Shown here: positions 1 through 11,476 of the stretch, in pieces
How the letters are laid out: the number at the start of each line of letters is the position of its first letter
Position numbering within the stretch: the first letter of the stretch is position 1
DNA from: Candidula unifasciata
Taxonomy: Eukaryota > Mollusca > Gastropoda > Stylommatophora > Geomitridae
Length of the DNA: 64,000 nucleotides
Direction: 5' to 3'
Assembly: GCA_905116865.2 (NCBI GenBank)
Contig: CAJHNH020001569.1
Coordinates: 355,001 to 419,000 of the forward strand
Translations under genes and position numbers: made by a program
Notes under the pieces: generated by a model
What the model was told of the DNA's origin: nothing
The model's database searches: none
What the model saw: only the letters and a program-made list of their open reading frames with translations

Positions 1-413
1 AAATTACATAATTGTGTCCCTCTAAAAAGACCTCGACGTCTGAACACTTCTGTTTTGTTCCTAATAGACTGTCTGTTCTGTGACTTTCTTCCTTTCTCTC
101 AGTCAAGTTTAATCACTCGCTAACAGGCAATTACTTTGTGTGTTTCCAACAGTTCTACTGCTGCATCGATTTTTCTCACTGCAGAACTTATACAAATAGG
201 ACTTTTTAAAAAAAGGGGGGCTTTTTGCTTTATTTGGTCATGTCTGAACAAATCCACACTCAGGGACGCCACCACAAAGAAAAATGGAGCTCAAAAAAGA
301 TTAGACTTTTTATAATTTTCTAGGAAGCTCAGAATGGGCCTTAAAAAGTCTTTAAATTGGCAATAATAATATAAGTTAGTATTATTATTATTACTATTAT
401 TATTATAACATTA

Positions 414-490
414 CAAATAAAGGACCTTTTCCACGGCTCCAGGCGTATGGGCATATCAGGCTAGACCTATATTTTATAGACCAATCGTGG
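414..490 (-). repeat. SINE-A 3' fragment
   Basis: The plus strand reads aaaggaccttttccac ... ggctagacctatattttata, the reverse complement of the SINE-A 3' end. It lies 60 bp from the plus-strand copy at 549, in head-to-head-like inverted order. Bases 1-413 hold no recognisable gene, only AT-rich DNA and an (ATT)n run at about 379-404. Confidence 0.7.
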
Positions 491-548
491 CAAATTATTA
501 TAAGAAATAAATCTGAAATAATATTAAATGTAAAGACAAATGCTTGCG

Positions 549-767
549 GGCCGCTGTAGTGTAACGGATAGACGCTCGCCTGTGGATCCGAAGATCGTGG
601 GTTCGAATGTAAACGGAGCTGGAGTTTTCCCCTCTGAAATAACCTTGGCTCCCAGGTAGACCACGCCTTGAGTGGACAACATGTAAAGTCACCCACCGAG
701 TGCCGATTAGTCTACAGAAATATAGGTCTAACCCTATGTGCCCAATACGTCTGAAGGCTTTGAAACA
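549..767 (+). mobile_element. SINE-A copy (tRNA-derived)
   Basis: The head has tRNA-like Pol III boxes: an A-box-like gtgtaacggatagacgctcg and the B box gggttcgaat. The body has ccttggctcccaggt, and the 3' end tataggtctaaccctatgtg then cgtctgaaggc. It matches the same family at 58576, 59507 and, inverted, at 15509. It is diverged and missing some body sequence. Confidence 0.8.
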
Positions 768-780
768 GGTCTATTGTTGA

Positions 781-1398
781 CATCATCATCATTATCATCA
801 TCATCATACACCACTTTTGCCGTTAAGCATCGTGGAGAGGAATAATTTGCGATCCAGTGCACGCTGGCTGGCTCTGGCTATTGTCAAACCATAAAGGCGT
901 AACGTGTCTTTAATGTTGAATATCAATTTTTTTCGCGGCTGTCTTCTTGCTCATATAGCTGATCTTCTGAGTTGTTGTTCTTGTGATGGTATTTGATCTT
1001 GCTGGATTCTAACAGAATGGCTAAATCACTGGATCTGTTTATCTCGATGAATCTAGTAGACGAGTGCCTAAAAAGCTAACGTCTATTGATATTTTTTTGC
1101 CACTCATTCACCTGAAAATATTCTAGCCTGGAAAGGTGGTTTGGGGGGAGGGGGGGGGGGGGGCAGATGTTGCTCATGGTTCCCGAGACTCCAGGTTCCA
1201 GCGCTGATATTCACAGCTCCGTTGAAGAGCTCACCACAAATGTCGATATAATCCTTTCTTGTCCACCCGCCTCACAGAATCCAGGTGACTGCGGCAATCA
1301 CATTGTCTGGACTTATTGTGAGCCTGCATTGTTGATTCCGACATCTTGTTTAGACAAGGTGCAGCCCAAGACAATGTTAGTACTAGTAGAAGTGAAAA
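781..1398. other. no gene recognised; possible LINE 3' remnant
   Basis: It begins with an (ATC/ATT)n run at 781-808, then cgttaagcatcgtggagagg, which loosely resembles 25308-25350 after a similar atc-rich start. This could be the inverted 3' end of a degraded LINE, but no protein match is visible. A G-run lies at 1143-1162. The 78-codon ORF at 1167 shows no familiar domain. Confidence 0.25.
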
Positions 1399-1470
1399 AG
1401 TAAAGCACGCTTTTCCACGCTTGGGGTGTTTTGGGCGTATAGGGTTAGACCTATATTTTATGGACCAATA
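1399..1470 (-). repeat. SINE-A 3' fragment
   Basis: gtaaagcacgcttttccacg followed by gggttagacctatattttat is the inverted SINE-A 3' end. 1471-2417 has no gene I recognise, only short homopolymers (C-run at 1660, A-run at 2163). Confidence 0.7.
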
Positions 1471-2417
1471 AATGAATGGATAAAGATTTAATATTTCTGC
1501 ACTCGGGATTTTCCCTGTAATAAGTGGTGTGTGTTTCTTCTTGTTGTCTAGGTAGTGTTCATGCGTGTGTGGTGGCTGTTTTTCTCACACTCTCCACGTT
1601 ACACAACTGGGACTATCTGGACTATCTCGGTGTTTTAGGTCAGCTTTGGGCCTTCTCCCCCCCCCCCCCCAACCATCCTAATCTGGGTGAAAATATCCCT
1701 CATTGCATCCCACACGTGCTTTGTCCCCCTCTTCAGCAGACAACGAAAAGTCGACGCACTAATAGTACCTGTTGCAACCTGATTGAAGGTCCGCCTATGT
1801 TTTCTCCCTAGTGTTAAATATATTCCAGAATCTCTACTCACCCCTCATTAAATCAGTCTTGAATGCAGTCTCCCTCTTGGCTGCGCGACAAACTGTGAGC
1901 TGTGACTTTTATTTCTTCTATATCTCGTCCTTTTTGTCTTTGAGTATGCGATGGCATTCCTTTCGATCAAGTGAAGATGGAGAGGATGAAAAAAGATACA
2001 GAACAAGGCGATGCGAATTATACTTGGATGTACAAGAGATACAGCATGCAGGGCGATGCGCTAACTTCTCGACTTTCTAACCATGGAGGACAGAATTCAA
2101 ATTTACCGAGAAGTTGCATACCCCAGAGTCCTCGCAGACACACGATACCGCTGCATGGTGTGAAAAAAAAAAAAAAAATAAAGAAAAAGGGCACCAGGTT
2201 GAAAAGAGAAAAAATCATGGATGGCTCAGGTGGGGGACATTATTCAGCAGGTGTCTTCACTTGAGGACATAGAACCAGGTGAGGAATGTGTACAAAGGAG
2301 TGCTGAAAGATCTTTTCTGTCTGCATCCGACTAGACTGAAAATGCAGGCAGGAAAATCCTGATAAGCTTACACGTGAAGGTACTGTGGAGGGCGGACGAG
2401 CACTGGCACTTATGGGC

Positions 2418-2524
2418 TGAATGGTTGCTGAATGGTTGCTGAATGGTTGCTGAATGGTTGCTGAATGGTTGCCGAATGGTTGCTGAATGGTTGCTGAATG
2501 GTTGCTGAATGGTTGCTGAATAGT
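2418..2524. repeat. 11-bp minisatellite, about 10 copies
   Basis: The unit is tgaatggttgc, with one copy changed to cgaatggttgc. Eleven is not a multiple of three; read on the minus strand it gives a low-complexity ...NHSATIQQPF... peptide, a repeat artefact. Confidence 0.95.
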
Positions 2525-2611
2525 TCCATGAGCAGTGAGAATAATCTTTCGGCTAACTTTCAACGTACGGATTTTCGGCCTGCTCTATTGCACTGCCCAT
2601 TTATATACATA

Positions 2612-2800
2612 TCAGCACTCCGTGGGTGATGTGATCAGCTTCACGACGGCCGCATTTACTTCCTAGGACTTTACTTGGGACCAGTTTAAGCCTGGGTCGA
2701 CCTGGAAGCGAGGTTTTTTTTAAGTCCGAATCTGTCAGGACTCGAACCAACGGCCTTTGGATCAACAGGTGGCTGCCTACCGTTGCAGAGGGTGTAGTAA
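2612..2800 (-). mobile_element. SINE-A copy, 3' truncated
   Basis: The inverted family body is visible: gtgggtgatgtgatcagc, gcctgggtcgacctgg and the B-box complement gactcgaacc. The outer 3' end (tataggtctagccc) is missing. Confidence 0.75.
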
Positions 2801-3082
2801 AAAGCACATCTGCCCTTTTGCATCAGAGGCACATCGGATCAACTGTGTTAGATCTGGTATCTTTATTGATCAATTTACATGTCATGGGTAATGGGGTAAA
2901 TATTAAGTCGGCCGACTTTACTTTCCGGGATATTTTATAGTAGCGATTTCAGGATATGGGGGGTGTAGTGGCGGAGATATCATGAAATAGTTGTGCTAGG
3001 TCCTGTTCCTTGTCTTCGCTGAATACAATGGTGTACAGCACTAGCACAGTGTGTAGGCATCATTATGGCAGTACCACTGTGA

Positions 3083-3460
3083 CATTTAGAAAATAAATGC
3101 CTTAGAAGAATACTAAATTTCAAATGGTCAGATTTCCGAACCAATACACAAATAAGGCAAGAATCCAGGCAAGAGTATGTGTCTAATTTTATACGAAAAC
3201 GCCGCTGGAACTATGTCGGCCACGTCCTTAGAATGGATAAATTAAGACTTCCTTACCAAGCCCTCATTTGGACACCACAGGGGAAAAGATCTCGTGGAAG
3301 ACCAAGGGAAACCCTACGTAGAACTATCATCAGGGAAGGCTCGCTCATGGGCCACTCAAACATCCAAGACCTACAACGGATTGCAACGGACCGCCGTGCA
3401 TGGAGAGTCACGACCTCTGCCCTATGTGCCGCACTCGACACAAGAGGAAAGACTAACTAA
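3083..3460 (+). pseudogene. LINE reverse transcriptase C-terminal tail
   Basis: An open frame of about 125 codons starts just after an in-frame stop. Motifs such as NKCLRRILNF, RRWNYVGHVLRMD, RGRPRETLRRT and DRRAWR are typical of the region after the RT domain in RTE/CR1/Jockey-like non-LTR elements. The RT and endonuclease domains are absent, so this is a 5'-truncated copy. A T-rich stretch at about 3528-3541 follows. There is no sign of a host gene. Confidence 0.8.
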
Positions 3461-3753
3461 CTGTGACAGACTCTTTACAGACAATATCGACCTTTTTATA
3501 CATTTTGTCGTGTGTACTGGCACTTTGTTATTTTTTTTTTAATTACAAAAAAGCTATGCCTATGTCTAATTGTTTTACCTCTCTGGGCTGTTACCTAAAG
3601 TGTTGACACACCAGTTACTGTGAGAGTCACATTGTGGACGTCAATCTTGCAGGACATTCACAGGTATCCGGCTAATCTTTCTAGTAAGTTCTAATTAGGA
3701 CAGTCATTGATGGCAACGCTAAGGATTATCCTGATGTACCCTGCTGTGTTGTA

Positions 3754-4035
3754 AAAGTAAAGATACATTTTCGACGCCTTTAGGCGCATCAGATGTATGA
3801 GAAGAATACCCATATTTTTACAGACCAATCGGTACTAGGTGGGTAATGTGTTCAGCATTATGCCGGTCATCTTTACTTCCATAGGACAGCCATCCTGGTA
3901 CCCATTTAAGGCTGGGTCGACCTGCGACGCCCCATACCATGATGAAAATCCACGCAGCCTGCAGTGGATTTCGATCGCGGTAGACTGGAATTACAAGTCG
4001 AAGTCGCAACGCCTAAACCAAGGACGACGCTCTGA
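3754..4035 (-). mobile_element. SINE-A copy, diverged
   Basis: Inverted copy: 3' end (gtaaagatacattttcgacg), body (taaggctgggtcgacctg) and a degraded head to about 4035. 4036-4257 holds nothing recognisable. Confidence 0.75.
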
Positions 4036-4257
4036 GGCGTTGTACTACAGTAAAATATCGTCACACACAAAATCAAAGGGAACGAAAAGTCACAAGTTCG
4101 TGTTTAAAAAGTGCATGCTAACTGTGTGCAAATCCCCGTTGGGACCAAAAATGTGTTCATGTTAACCTAATGTCCTTCTTAAGCGAGTCCGTATAAAAGA
4201 GGTTTTTCTTTAGTACAATTTGGATCATAAGAAATTAGGGTGACCATATTATCTTGA

Positions 4258-4315
4258 ACTGGAAACGGGACATTCCTCGCCTCAACACCTTGCCTCGAGA
4301 CCACGCAGCCGCCTA
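4258..4315 (-). repeat. SINE-B head fragment
   Basis: The sequence tgcctcgagaccacgcagcc is the inverted head of the family seen whole at 10826 and 19699. Confidence 0.55.
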
Positions 4316-4324
4316 TAAACAGTA

Positions 4325-4594
4325 AGTAAAGGACGCTTTTCCGTGCTTCAGGAGAACTGGGCATATAGAACTAGATCTAATTGTATAGATCAGTCACCAT
4401 TCGGTGGGTGATATGGTCAACATATTGTCGACCGCCTTTGTTTTCCAGGGCTTTACCTCGTACTCAGTTAAAGCTGTGTCGACCTGTGAGATGAGGTCAT
4501 TTTTGAATCAGAACAAACCCCTCTCCCTCTATACATGAACTTACGACCTTCGGGTCCGCAGACGAAAGTCTAGCCACTGCACCACGGCTCCTCC
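4325..4594 (-). mobile_element. SINE-A copy
   Basis: Near full-length inverted copy from agtaaaggacgcttttcc to the head complement tagccactgcaccacggct. It abuts the SINE-B fragment. 4595-5337 has no recognisable gene. Confidence 0.8.
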
Positions 4595-5334
4595 TGGTCG
4601 TAATCAAAACTATGAAACTGCGACTCCAGGTGTCCACAAATCACTTGATATGTTTCATCAATATGTCATTGAGAACCTTCCTGCACCATGCACGCGACTC
4701 TGTGAACGACTTGCCCCCACAATAAGCAGAGTAGGTGCAAAAATATTGCATGAATCATTTTTCTCTAAAGCTGTCAACGATATATTAGGATTCCTGGCAA
4801 CCGGGTGGCTGCTAAATTGACAACACTGGCCATTCATACTCAGCAATAAAGAAATAATTTCTTGTGGGAGTAGTGGGGAAGGAGGAGCGGGAGGGGGCGC
4901 AGAGTTATGGCAGCCTCAATGTCCCAAAACTGATAATAATTGACGATGCATGAATGAGATGGAAATGGAAAGTGGAGTGACATTTTTGTCATAAGCCTCG
5001 CGGAGAAATAATCTAGGTCAGGTTGTGCCGTCTTAAGGCATGGGCCCACTGGGTACTTGCCTGAGACCCGAGGAGCATAGGAAACTCTGGTCTGCCCAGT
5101 GGCAAAGTAATACTGTAAGACGGCTCTAATGTCAAAGTATTGTCATGTCTATAAAGGTATAAAAAATATATATTGCAAAAGATAGGAAAGAGAACCGAGG
5201 GATAACAGTAAACAAAACAAAAATCGATACAAAAAAAAAAACATTAAGTATTTGTCAGCTTTACAAAACGTATTACAGAAAACAGAGATCAATGCGCCGA
5301 ACAACGGCAACAACACAAAACAAAACACAAGGCA

Positions 5335-5337
<3 letters not shown>

Positions 5338-5379
<42 letters not shown>

Positions 5380-5395
5380 ACGCATACACACATAT
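5338..5395. repeat. (CA)n microsatellite
   Basis: About 20 CA steps with interruptions, giving a Cys/Val-rich peptide on the minus strand that is not a gene. Confidence 0.95.
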
Positions 5396-5451
5396 ATGAA
5401 CTAAGTAATACTTACCTGGACTGCTCTGTATTATTGTAAAGACTTTTATGC

Positions 5452-5640
5452 CCGGCTCGCTAGCTCAGTTGGTTAAACCTGAGCGGGTGACGAACTCCTT
5501 GTAGTCCGGGTTTACGCCCGGGGATAGGCAGAAAAGCCACATTTCTCCCAAATGTACTGCGTCTATCGTGGAATCAAAGCCGAAGGGTTGCGATATCCAT
5601 AGTACCGAGCCAAAGGGTTAACAAATTATGGTTTCTGAAT
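5452..5640 (+). mobile_element. SINE-F copy (tRNA-derived)
   Basis: The head resembles a tRNA: an A box TAGCTCAGTTGG and a B-box-like GGTTTACGCCC. It is followed by a non-tRNA body (gcagaaaagccacatttctc, gttgcgatatccata). A second copy is at 27862. 5641-5981 holds nothing beyond a T-run at 5806-5820. Confidence 0.8.
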
Positions 5641-5981
5641 ATTTTTACAGCCGTCCTGCAGTGAGCTCATTGTGAAGGTATTGCCTAGAAGTGTACAGTG
5701 CCTCGCTGGTGTATTAAAGCGGGGATGTGTTGTGAGACTAGTGGGATATATGTTAAGTTAGGCATCCTTCGCAGGACTGCCAAACCAACCCCAGCATGTG
5801 TTGAGTTTTTTTTTTTTTTTAAGTTTGTTGTAGTTTTACAAGGTAATTTTTTACGTTCAGTAATTTGTTAACGGTTCGACGCTCATACCTTTGTTGAAAT
5901 CATGAAACAGCTATCTACTGCCACCTGCAGCTGAATCTAATCTTGTGTGTAGGAATTATAAAACTGCGTTCAAAGCCTCTA

Positions 5982-6057
5982 AGTAAAGTAAAGGATCCAC
6001 TTCCACGCCTTAAGGCGTATTGGGCACATTTAGCTAGGCTAATATTTTATAAGTGAA
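5982..6057 (-). mobile_element. SINE-A, 3' part, split by Helitron
   Basis: The plus strand starts gtaaaggatccacttccacg and ends ...attttataagtgaa exactly at the Helitron edge. The rest of the same SINE resumes at 9549. The two parts total 256 bp, close to the 262 bp of the intact copy at 15509. Confidence 0.9.
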
Positions 6058-6369
6058 CTAGCTGTACCCGGCCACGCGTTGCTGTGGCATAGTTTGGCTG
6101 AACTGAAAAGAAAGAAAATAGAAATCTTGCTTTGTACATCGAAGTAGTCGGAAAAATTACCCAAGTGAAAAGCTATGAAAACAGGAAAAATACACAATAA
6201 TTACGAAATGATTGCTAGGGTAAACTGTACCAAGCGCGCGTTGCTACGCCTCTAATAGAAATTCAATTGAAAAGAAAGTCGATATAACAATATGTAGTAT
6301 TTATATTGGATCATTGTGCTGTTTACAAATCCTTAGAAAAAAAACAGGCAATTTAAAATGTAATTGTTC

Positions 6370-8386
6370 TTAGTTTTTCCGCCTGGTGCGTACACGAATA
6401 AATCAGTAGGTTTTCCGACGCTTGAACAGGCCACATATGGCTGTCTATGTGAAAAGCATGGATGTTCCAAATGTAGTCCACACAATTGTTCTGATTGTCC
6501 CCGTGATTTTTTGATGGTCGTTGCTAAGGTGAGTCACACCAGAAACTGCAAGCATCTGAAGTTGAATGGCATGTCTGTTGGGATGGCGTTGCAATAGTAT
6601 ATCCTGGCCCTTAAATGTTCATGTAAAATTGTACTTACGGTGATATTGGGCACCATATTTTTCACTGAAAGCCTGGTACCACTGCAAAGATGTGGCGGAT
6701 TGATGTTTCTGAGAAGAATAACAGGCACGCCAACTTTCAAGGTTAAAACATGGGGTGGCATGCCTGGCAAATCAAGCAAATTAAAGAACTCAGTTGGATA
6801 ATTGACAACCTCGTCTTGAATCATTACAGTATCGATAGACTTATACATTGTCACTCCGCCTGGTAATTTGTCTTAGATGTTCGGATTCATGGCATACACA
6901 TCCTTGTTTTTAGCTGCTAAGATAGCACCTTCACTGAGAAACTGATGATTTATGTAATTCTGTGTTATATTAGGGAAAACTTCGTCCCATATAATGAGTT
7001 GACATACTTTGCGTACTTTACCCATTGCAAAATCATTGTTGATATTGCATGTTGGTGTCTCAGTGATATGCATATTTAAAGGCAACTTCAGTGCTGAATG
7101 CGCTGTTCGGCCACCATCCAAAAGAATTGCAGCAAATCCAGAAGATGTGATTGCCAGTGCAATATTATTTTATCCCAAAGCTCTTTTGAATTGAATGGAA
7201 AGCGAGGTGTTAATATTATTGCAAATAATGTGCGTATTTGCTGTGGTCGAGCAGTATTCGAAGCATCAGCGAGTGAAGTGTCCCAATGTGCATCATTGTC
7301 AAGAAGATTTAATTCTTGGCAAGCTTCACAGTAAGTATCACATACTTTACCATAAACTGTTCTCAAGTACTGGAAGAATGTCGGTTTCCGTTTGCTGATT
7401 AAAAGTAATCGCAAGTAAAAGCAATCTGCATTTTTGGGATGAACGGCCTAAAACATCAGTAGAATATAAAGTAGGAGCCAACCGCTTGACCTTGCTTGCA
7501 ACGTTGAAACTTATTAGCTGATCTATTCCATGTGATGTGTAGTATGTTGGCAGGTCAGAATAAAGTAGTGTCTTTGCAAACATATCATCTCTACACAATG
7601 AGAAAAATCCGTTAACGTGGTTGGCGGTGGTAACAATGCTCGTGCATGTGCATTTTCTGCAGTGAAGTACACGCGCTGTCCATTGTCAAGGTGCACTGCC
7701 AAATGAACAACTGCTGGTCGTCGTTCATGAATTGGAAATGACAAAATGCGCCATACCGCTTCATTGCTACTAATGTAGCGCCCCAGTTGATATTGCTTGA
7801 TTTCATCGACTGCCACATCGCCTCCTTTGTTGACATATTTGCAAATGTACTTATGTTTGCCAAGAAATGTGTCGACTGGCCTGTGTCACTTGCTACCAAT
7901 GATGATAATGGTTCGGTTGGTGAATGTAATACTGGCAATTTAACGTTTCCACCAGCGCAGCACATACCCCGCATGTCATTCTTAAATTTGAAGGCACTGC
8001 AATGTACGCACAATTTATCCATTTTGCCAATAAGCACCTGTAGATGAATACTGTAATCATAATTGCTGTTGTAATGGAATGCACCAAGATTCAAATCAAC
8101 ATGCAGTGTTCACCTGGATAAAGTAGTGCGCATTCGAACGGTGTCCAGTCTTGCTTTCCGTTGCTCGACTGTGTCTGATAAACAGATTTTATGCAGTGCG
8201 TACTCTATTGGTTTCTAACCTTGCTTTCCGTTGCTGGTCTGATTGAGATGAACGGGCTTCAGCAGTGCGCACTCGAATGGTCTCCAGTCTTACCTCACGT
8301 TGCTCGTCTGTTTCTGAAGCAATTAATGCCCTTCTCTTGCGTGTTTTAGGTGTAGATGGGCCAATCGCTTGTCGTTTGGGAGGCAT
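6370..8386 (-). pseudogene. Helitron Rep/helicase gene, internally deleted
   Basis: Pieces in order: N terminus MPPKRQAIGPSTPKTRKRR (8386-8189); the zinc-finger-like N domain GKMDKLCVHCSAFKFKND (within 8094-7850); YICKYVNKGG...QYQLGRYISSNEAVWRILSF (7850-7510); CRDDMFAKTLLYSDLPTYYT and DASNTARPQQIRTLFAIILT (7598-7170); DGGRTAHSALKLPLN (7121-6990); NYINHQFLSEGAILAAKNKD (6970-6880); GMPPHVLTLKVGVPVILLRN (6854-6700); and the C terminus PCFSHRQPYVACSSVGKP, FVYAPGG (to 6370). The section that should carry the HUH nickase and the Walker A GGTGKT loop is missing, and there are frameshifts and stops (for example in the QFLV*LTLATT segment near 6535). It cannot encode an active transposase. Confidence 0.9.
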
Positions 8387-8459
8387 AACTACAAATTTTG
8401 TGAGCGCTGATCATCAATAGCTTGTTCGCCATCACGCACTGAATGAAATGTGACTTGAA

Positions 8460-9215
8460 CAGATAATGTGCACACATTTATCATTGTGAGATTTAAGGAG
8501 TGGTCCACACATGTATTTGAAGTTTAAAAAATGTACATAATGACTGATGGACCAATGTGTATACATTTATCATTGCTATATTTAAGAAGTGGTCCTCACT
8601 TGTTTGAAGTTAACAAAAACATGTACATAATGCATAATGACTGATGTCATATTTTTATATTATAACACTGACCTGAGACGGAATGTCGTGTAAATTTATA
8701 TAATTCTTTTGAATAACAGAAGAAAGCCAACCAAAAATGTTGTACTACTTGTACTCATGAGTATGAGAAAGATGATAATGATAATGGTTAATGATAATGT
8801 GTACACATTTATTTTATCATTGCGGGATTTAAGTCCACACCTGTTTGAAGTAAACAAAAAACATGTACATACTGACTAATGTTACGTAAATGAATGCGCT
8901 CACCTGTTTAGATATTTTTAGATTCTAACTCTGACCTGAGACGGAATGTCGTGTAAATATATATAATTCTTTTGAATAACAGAAGAAAGCCAACCAAAAA
9001 TGTTGTACTACTTGTACTAATGAGTATGAGAAAGATGATAATGGTTAATGATAATGTGTATACATTTATCATTGCAGGATTTAAGAAGTATTCCACACCT
9101 GTTATTTAAAGTAAACAAAAAACATGAACATACTGACTAATGTTACTTAAATTTATATAATTCTTTTGAATAACAATAACAGAAAAAAGCCAACCAAAAA
9201 TGTATGTCGATATAG
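8460..9215. repeat. about 260-bp direct repeats inside the Helitron
   Basis: gacctgagacggaatgtcgt occurs at about 8672 and 8932. cttttgaataacagaagaaa (or a near match) occurs at about 8706, 8967 and 9163. acatttatcattg-type motifs recur at 8473, 8561, 8805 and 9061. There are two full units and one or two partial ones, between the Helitron 5' end and the gene start. Confidence 0.88.
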
Positions 9216-9548
9216 CTGTTTTCCTTGTAATTTATTTTTTTTTTTTTGGGGGGGGGGGGGCGGATGTTGACGATAGAGCGTCACTACTGCGCATGCACGG
9301 TAAATCGATCGCACGTAACGTGGCTATAATTAGAAATCACTAAAATTTTAAATATTAGTTTCGAATATTATGGCTTAAATTGTGGTCACCTATCTCTAAC
9401 AGTGACAGGTTGAATTTCAAACCATGATGGTTCAACATCCGGTGTCAAAACAAACATATCCTGAAAATTTCAGCTAAATCGGTTCAGTAGTTTCCGAGTC
9501 TATAGGGAGCAAACAAACACACAAACATTGATTTTATATATATATAGA

Positions 9549-9728
9549 TGACGCTGTCAGCATCCCGCCGGCCCCTATACTTCCCAGGACTGCACCTGGT
9601 ACCAACTCAAGGCCGGGTCGACCTGAGCGCCAAGATCATTTTCGAAAAATGTCCGGCTCCGTCAAGACCCGAACCCAAGCCCTTCCGATCTGCAGGCGAG
9701 CGTCTAGCTGCTAAATCACGGCGGCCCC
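9549..9728 (-). mobile_element. SINE-A, 5' part, split by Helitron
   Basis: It continues the copy that ends at 6057: tgacgctgtcagcatcccgc to the head complement ctagctgctaaatcacggcg. The junction gtga/tgacgctgtcagcat corresponds to gtgatgtggtcagcat in intact copies. Confidence 0.9.
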
Positions 9729-10825
9729 AAAAGCTCCTAAGGCACACACGGTATATGTGTGTGTGTGCATGCGGATCTTTGTAGGTGTGTATGCTCGTAT
9801 GTGTGTAGTTATGCGTGCATATGTGTATGCATATGTATATTACAATATATAACGTCGCAGACGTCTACTATTGTTAATGAATTTGATATTTTAACGTTTC
9901 AAATACAGCTCGCCAGTTTGTGTGCTGCATGCAATAGACGTTGATTGTTCAAGCCGATCAAGACTACAAAAAAAAAAAATCTAATATATGCTAGATTTCT
10001 ACACTTGTTCATATTTACTTATGAAATGACTTCATATTTTCGAATAAAAAAATCAGTTTTTTTTTTTTTTTTAAAATAGTCCAAAAACATTGCATCTAGG
10101 AGCACTTGTTTGAACATTTTTCTTTCATTTGGAAACTTACTTCCCTTTTTTTCCAGTCTGGAATGCGTCTCATGTCAGTTGCTTTAGCCTTCTTGTCACG
10201 AATGTTCAAAAGAGGTGGGGTCCCAAGTGTACCAATCAGAGGCCTCATCTGCTAATGACCTCAATTGTGCTAGCAGAGCTCCATGTTGCTTCAACAACTA
10301 GGAGAAAGTAGGCACCATTCTTGGGTAGTCAGTGTGTGTCTTTGGTTTAAGTGGCCCCAGTCTCTTTAGCTTGTCAGTCTGTCATTGTGTCTAAATGTGG
10401 TGGTTTCATTTGACGCTGCTAACAAAAGTATGGGTGACCGATTTTGCCAATGAATGTGGGCTGAGTGGCTGTGAGTTTACTGTCTTTTGATTAGGTACAG
10501 ACGATTTTAGAGCTTTAATCCCAGCAAAAAGCTTTAATTAATCCCAGCAAAGAGTCAGAATTGTTTGCAAGAAAAAGATAATGATAGATCTAAAGTCTAC
10601 ATTGCTGGTGAAGGGCCAGAGCAGTTGACAATTTTACATATATGGGATCAACAGTGAGAAGAAACTATAAATGGCCTAAAAATTAACATCAGGATAGGTA
10701 ATGCGGAAACAACAATGGGCAGGTTTATAGAAGTGTTGGGGAGAACAGAAAGCTCACGAAACAAATGTTTCAAAAGTGGCAGGACAAGATCACAGAAACC
10801 GAGGCATCGGAAAGAGTAGTAACGG
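9729..10825. other. no gene recognised
   Basis: TG-rich stretch at 9755-9840, an A-run at 9968 and a T-run at 10057. The remainder is unique-looking DNA with no long open frame and no family match. Confidence 0.5.
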
Positions 10826-11175
10826 GTAGTAACCCATAAGTGCTTCGTTCTACTTCTAACTCAAGTCCGAAGTGGCTCAGCGCAGTGCACGGGCTCTGTA
10901 GCACCGGCGAGGATCCTAAAAATATTTGGTTAGATTTATAACTCTAAATTTTCCTCGGACAGCGCCGTCGGGCTACTCTTTTCGATTTCTGACTGCCAAG
11001 GGAATTTTTACTTGCGTAACAATACACACAGGCGTCCGATCTCACAACCAAGAGACCAGGGGAAATTACTAGAAATCCAGGGGAACAGAAAAAATCACAG
11101 TCTTCACTGGGGCTTGAACCCGGGACCTCTAGCACTCGAGGTGGACACCATACATCGAGACTACGCAGCTCCCTT
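10826..11175 (-). mobile_element. SINE-B copy (tRNA-derived)
   Basis: Inverted copy: ...ttactagaaatccagg, cttgaacccgggacc (B-box complement) and ctcgaggtggacacc...cgagactacgcagctcc (head). It matches the plus copy at 19699 and the split copy at 51220/52751. The ORF starting at 11012 runs through this copy and into pyrimidine-rich DNA, so it is not a gene. Confidence 0.8.
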
Positions 11176-11245
11176 GAAATGCCGTGATTTCACTGTAAAC
11201 GCTTTTGATGTATTGATTTATATTGATTATATTTTACCAACATGC

Positions 11246-11405
11246 ACTCCGTTAGTACGCTGGGCTTTCAAGCTGCAGACCCGGGTTCGAATCCTCGGTA
11301 AGGCTGGGGATTTTGTTCTGTCGGGGCAAAAAAAAAGTCCTCAATACACAGTCGTGGCGACAGCACTAGCCATGCGGACAGTAACACGCGGTCAATGTGC
11401 TAAAC
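11246..11405 (+). mobile_element. SINE-I copy (tRNA-like head)
   Basis: gtacgctgggctttcaagct then gacccgggttcgaatcctcg gives A- and B-box-like sequences, followed by a body ending near cagtaacacgcggtcaatgtg. A diverged inverted copy is at 54010-54210. Confidence 0.7.
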
Positions 11406-11439
11406 TTAATTATCGTGTAATGCTTTATTTCCTTGTTTT

Positions 11440-11445
11440 CGTGTG

Positions 11446-11476
<31 letters not shown>

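Larger units (their letters stand above)
6058..9548 (-). mobile_element. Helitron, non-autonomous, with both termini
   Basis: Rolling-circle transposon on the minus strand. The 5' end is TCTATATATATATAAAA (9548 downward). The 3' end is GGGTACAGCTAG, ending CTAG at 6058. It sits between A (9549) and T (6057), the A^T target known for Helitrons, and makes no target duplication. A short hairpin (GCCAC...GTGGC, 6071-6088) lies about 10 nt inside the 3' end, as expected. It contains remains of a Rep/helicase gene and a 260-bp direct repeat block. The SINE-A on both sides rejoins exactly when the element is removed. Confidence 0.93.

Noticed and set aside
2018..2264. Basic small ORFs around an A-run
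   Set aside because: Short, overlapping on both strands, no domain or repeat-family support.
5452..5525. Functional tRNA gene
   Set aside because: The A box is good, but the B box is altered, the cloverleaf is not convincing, and the same body follows the head at 27862, so it is a SINE.
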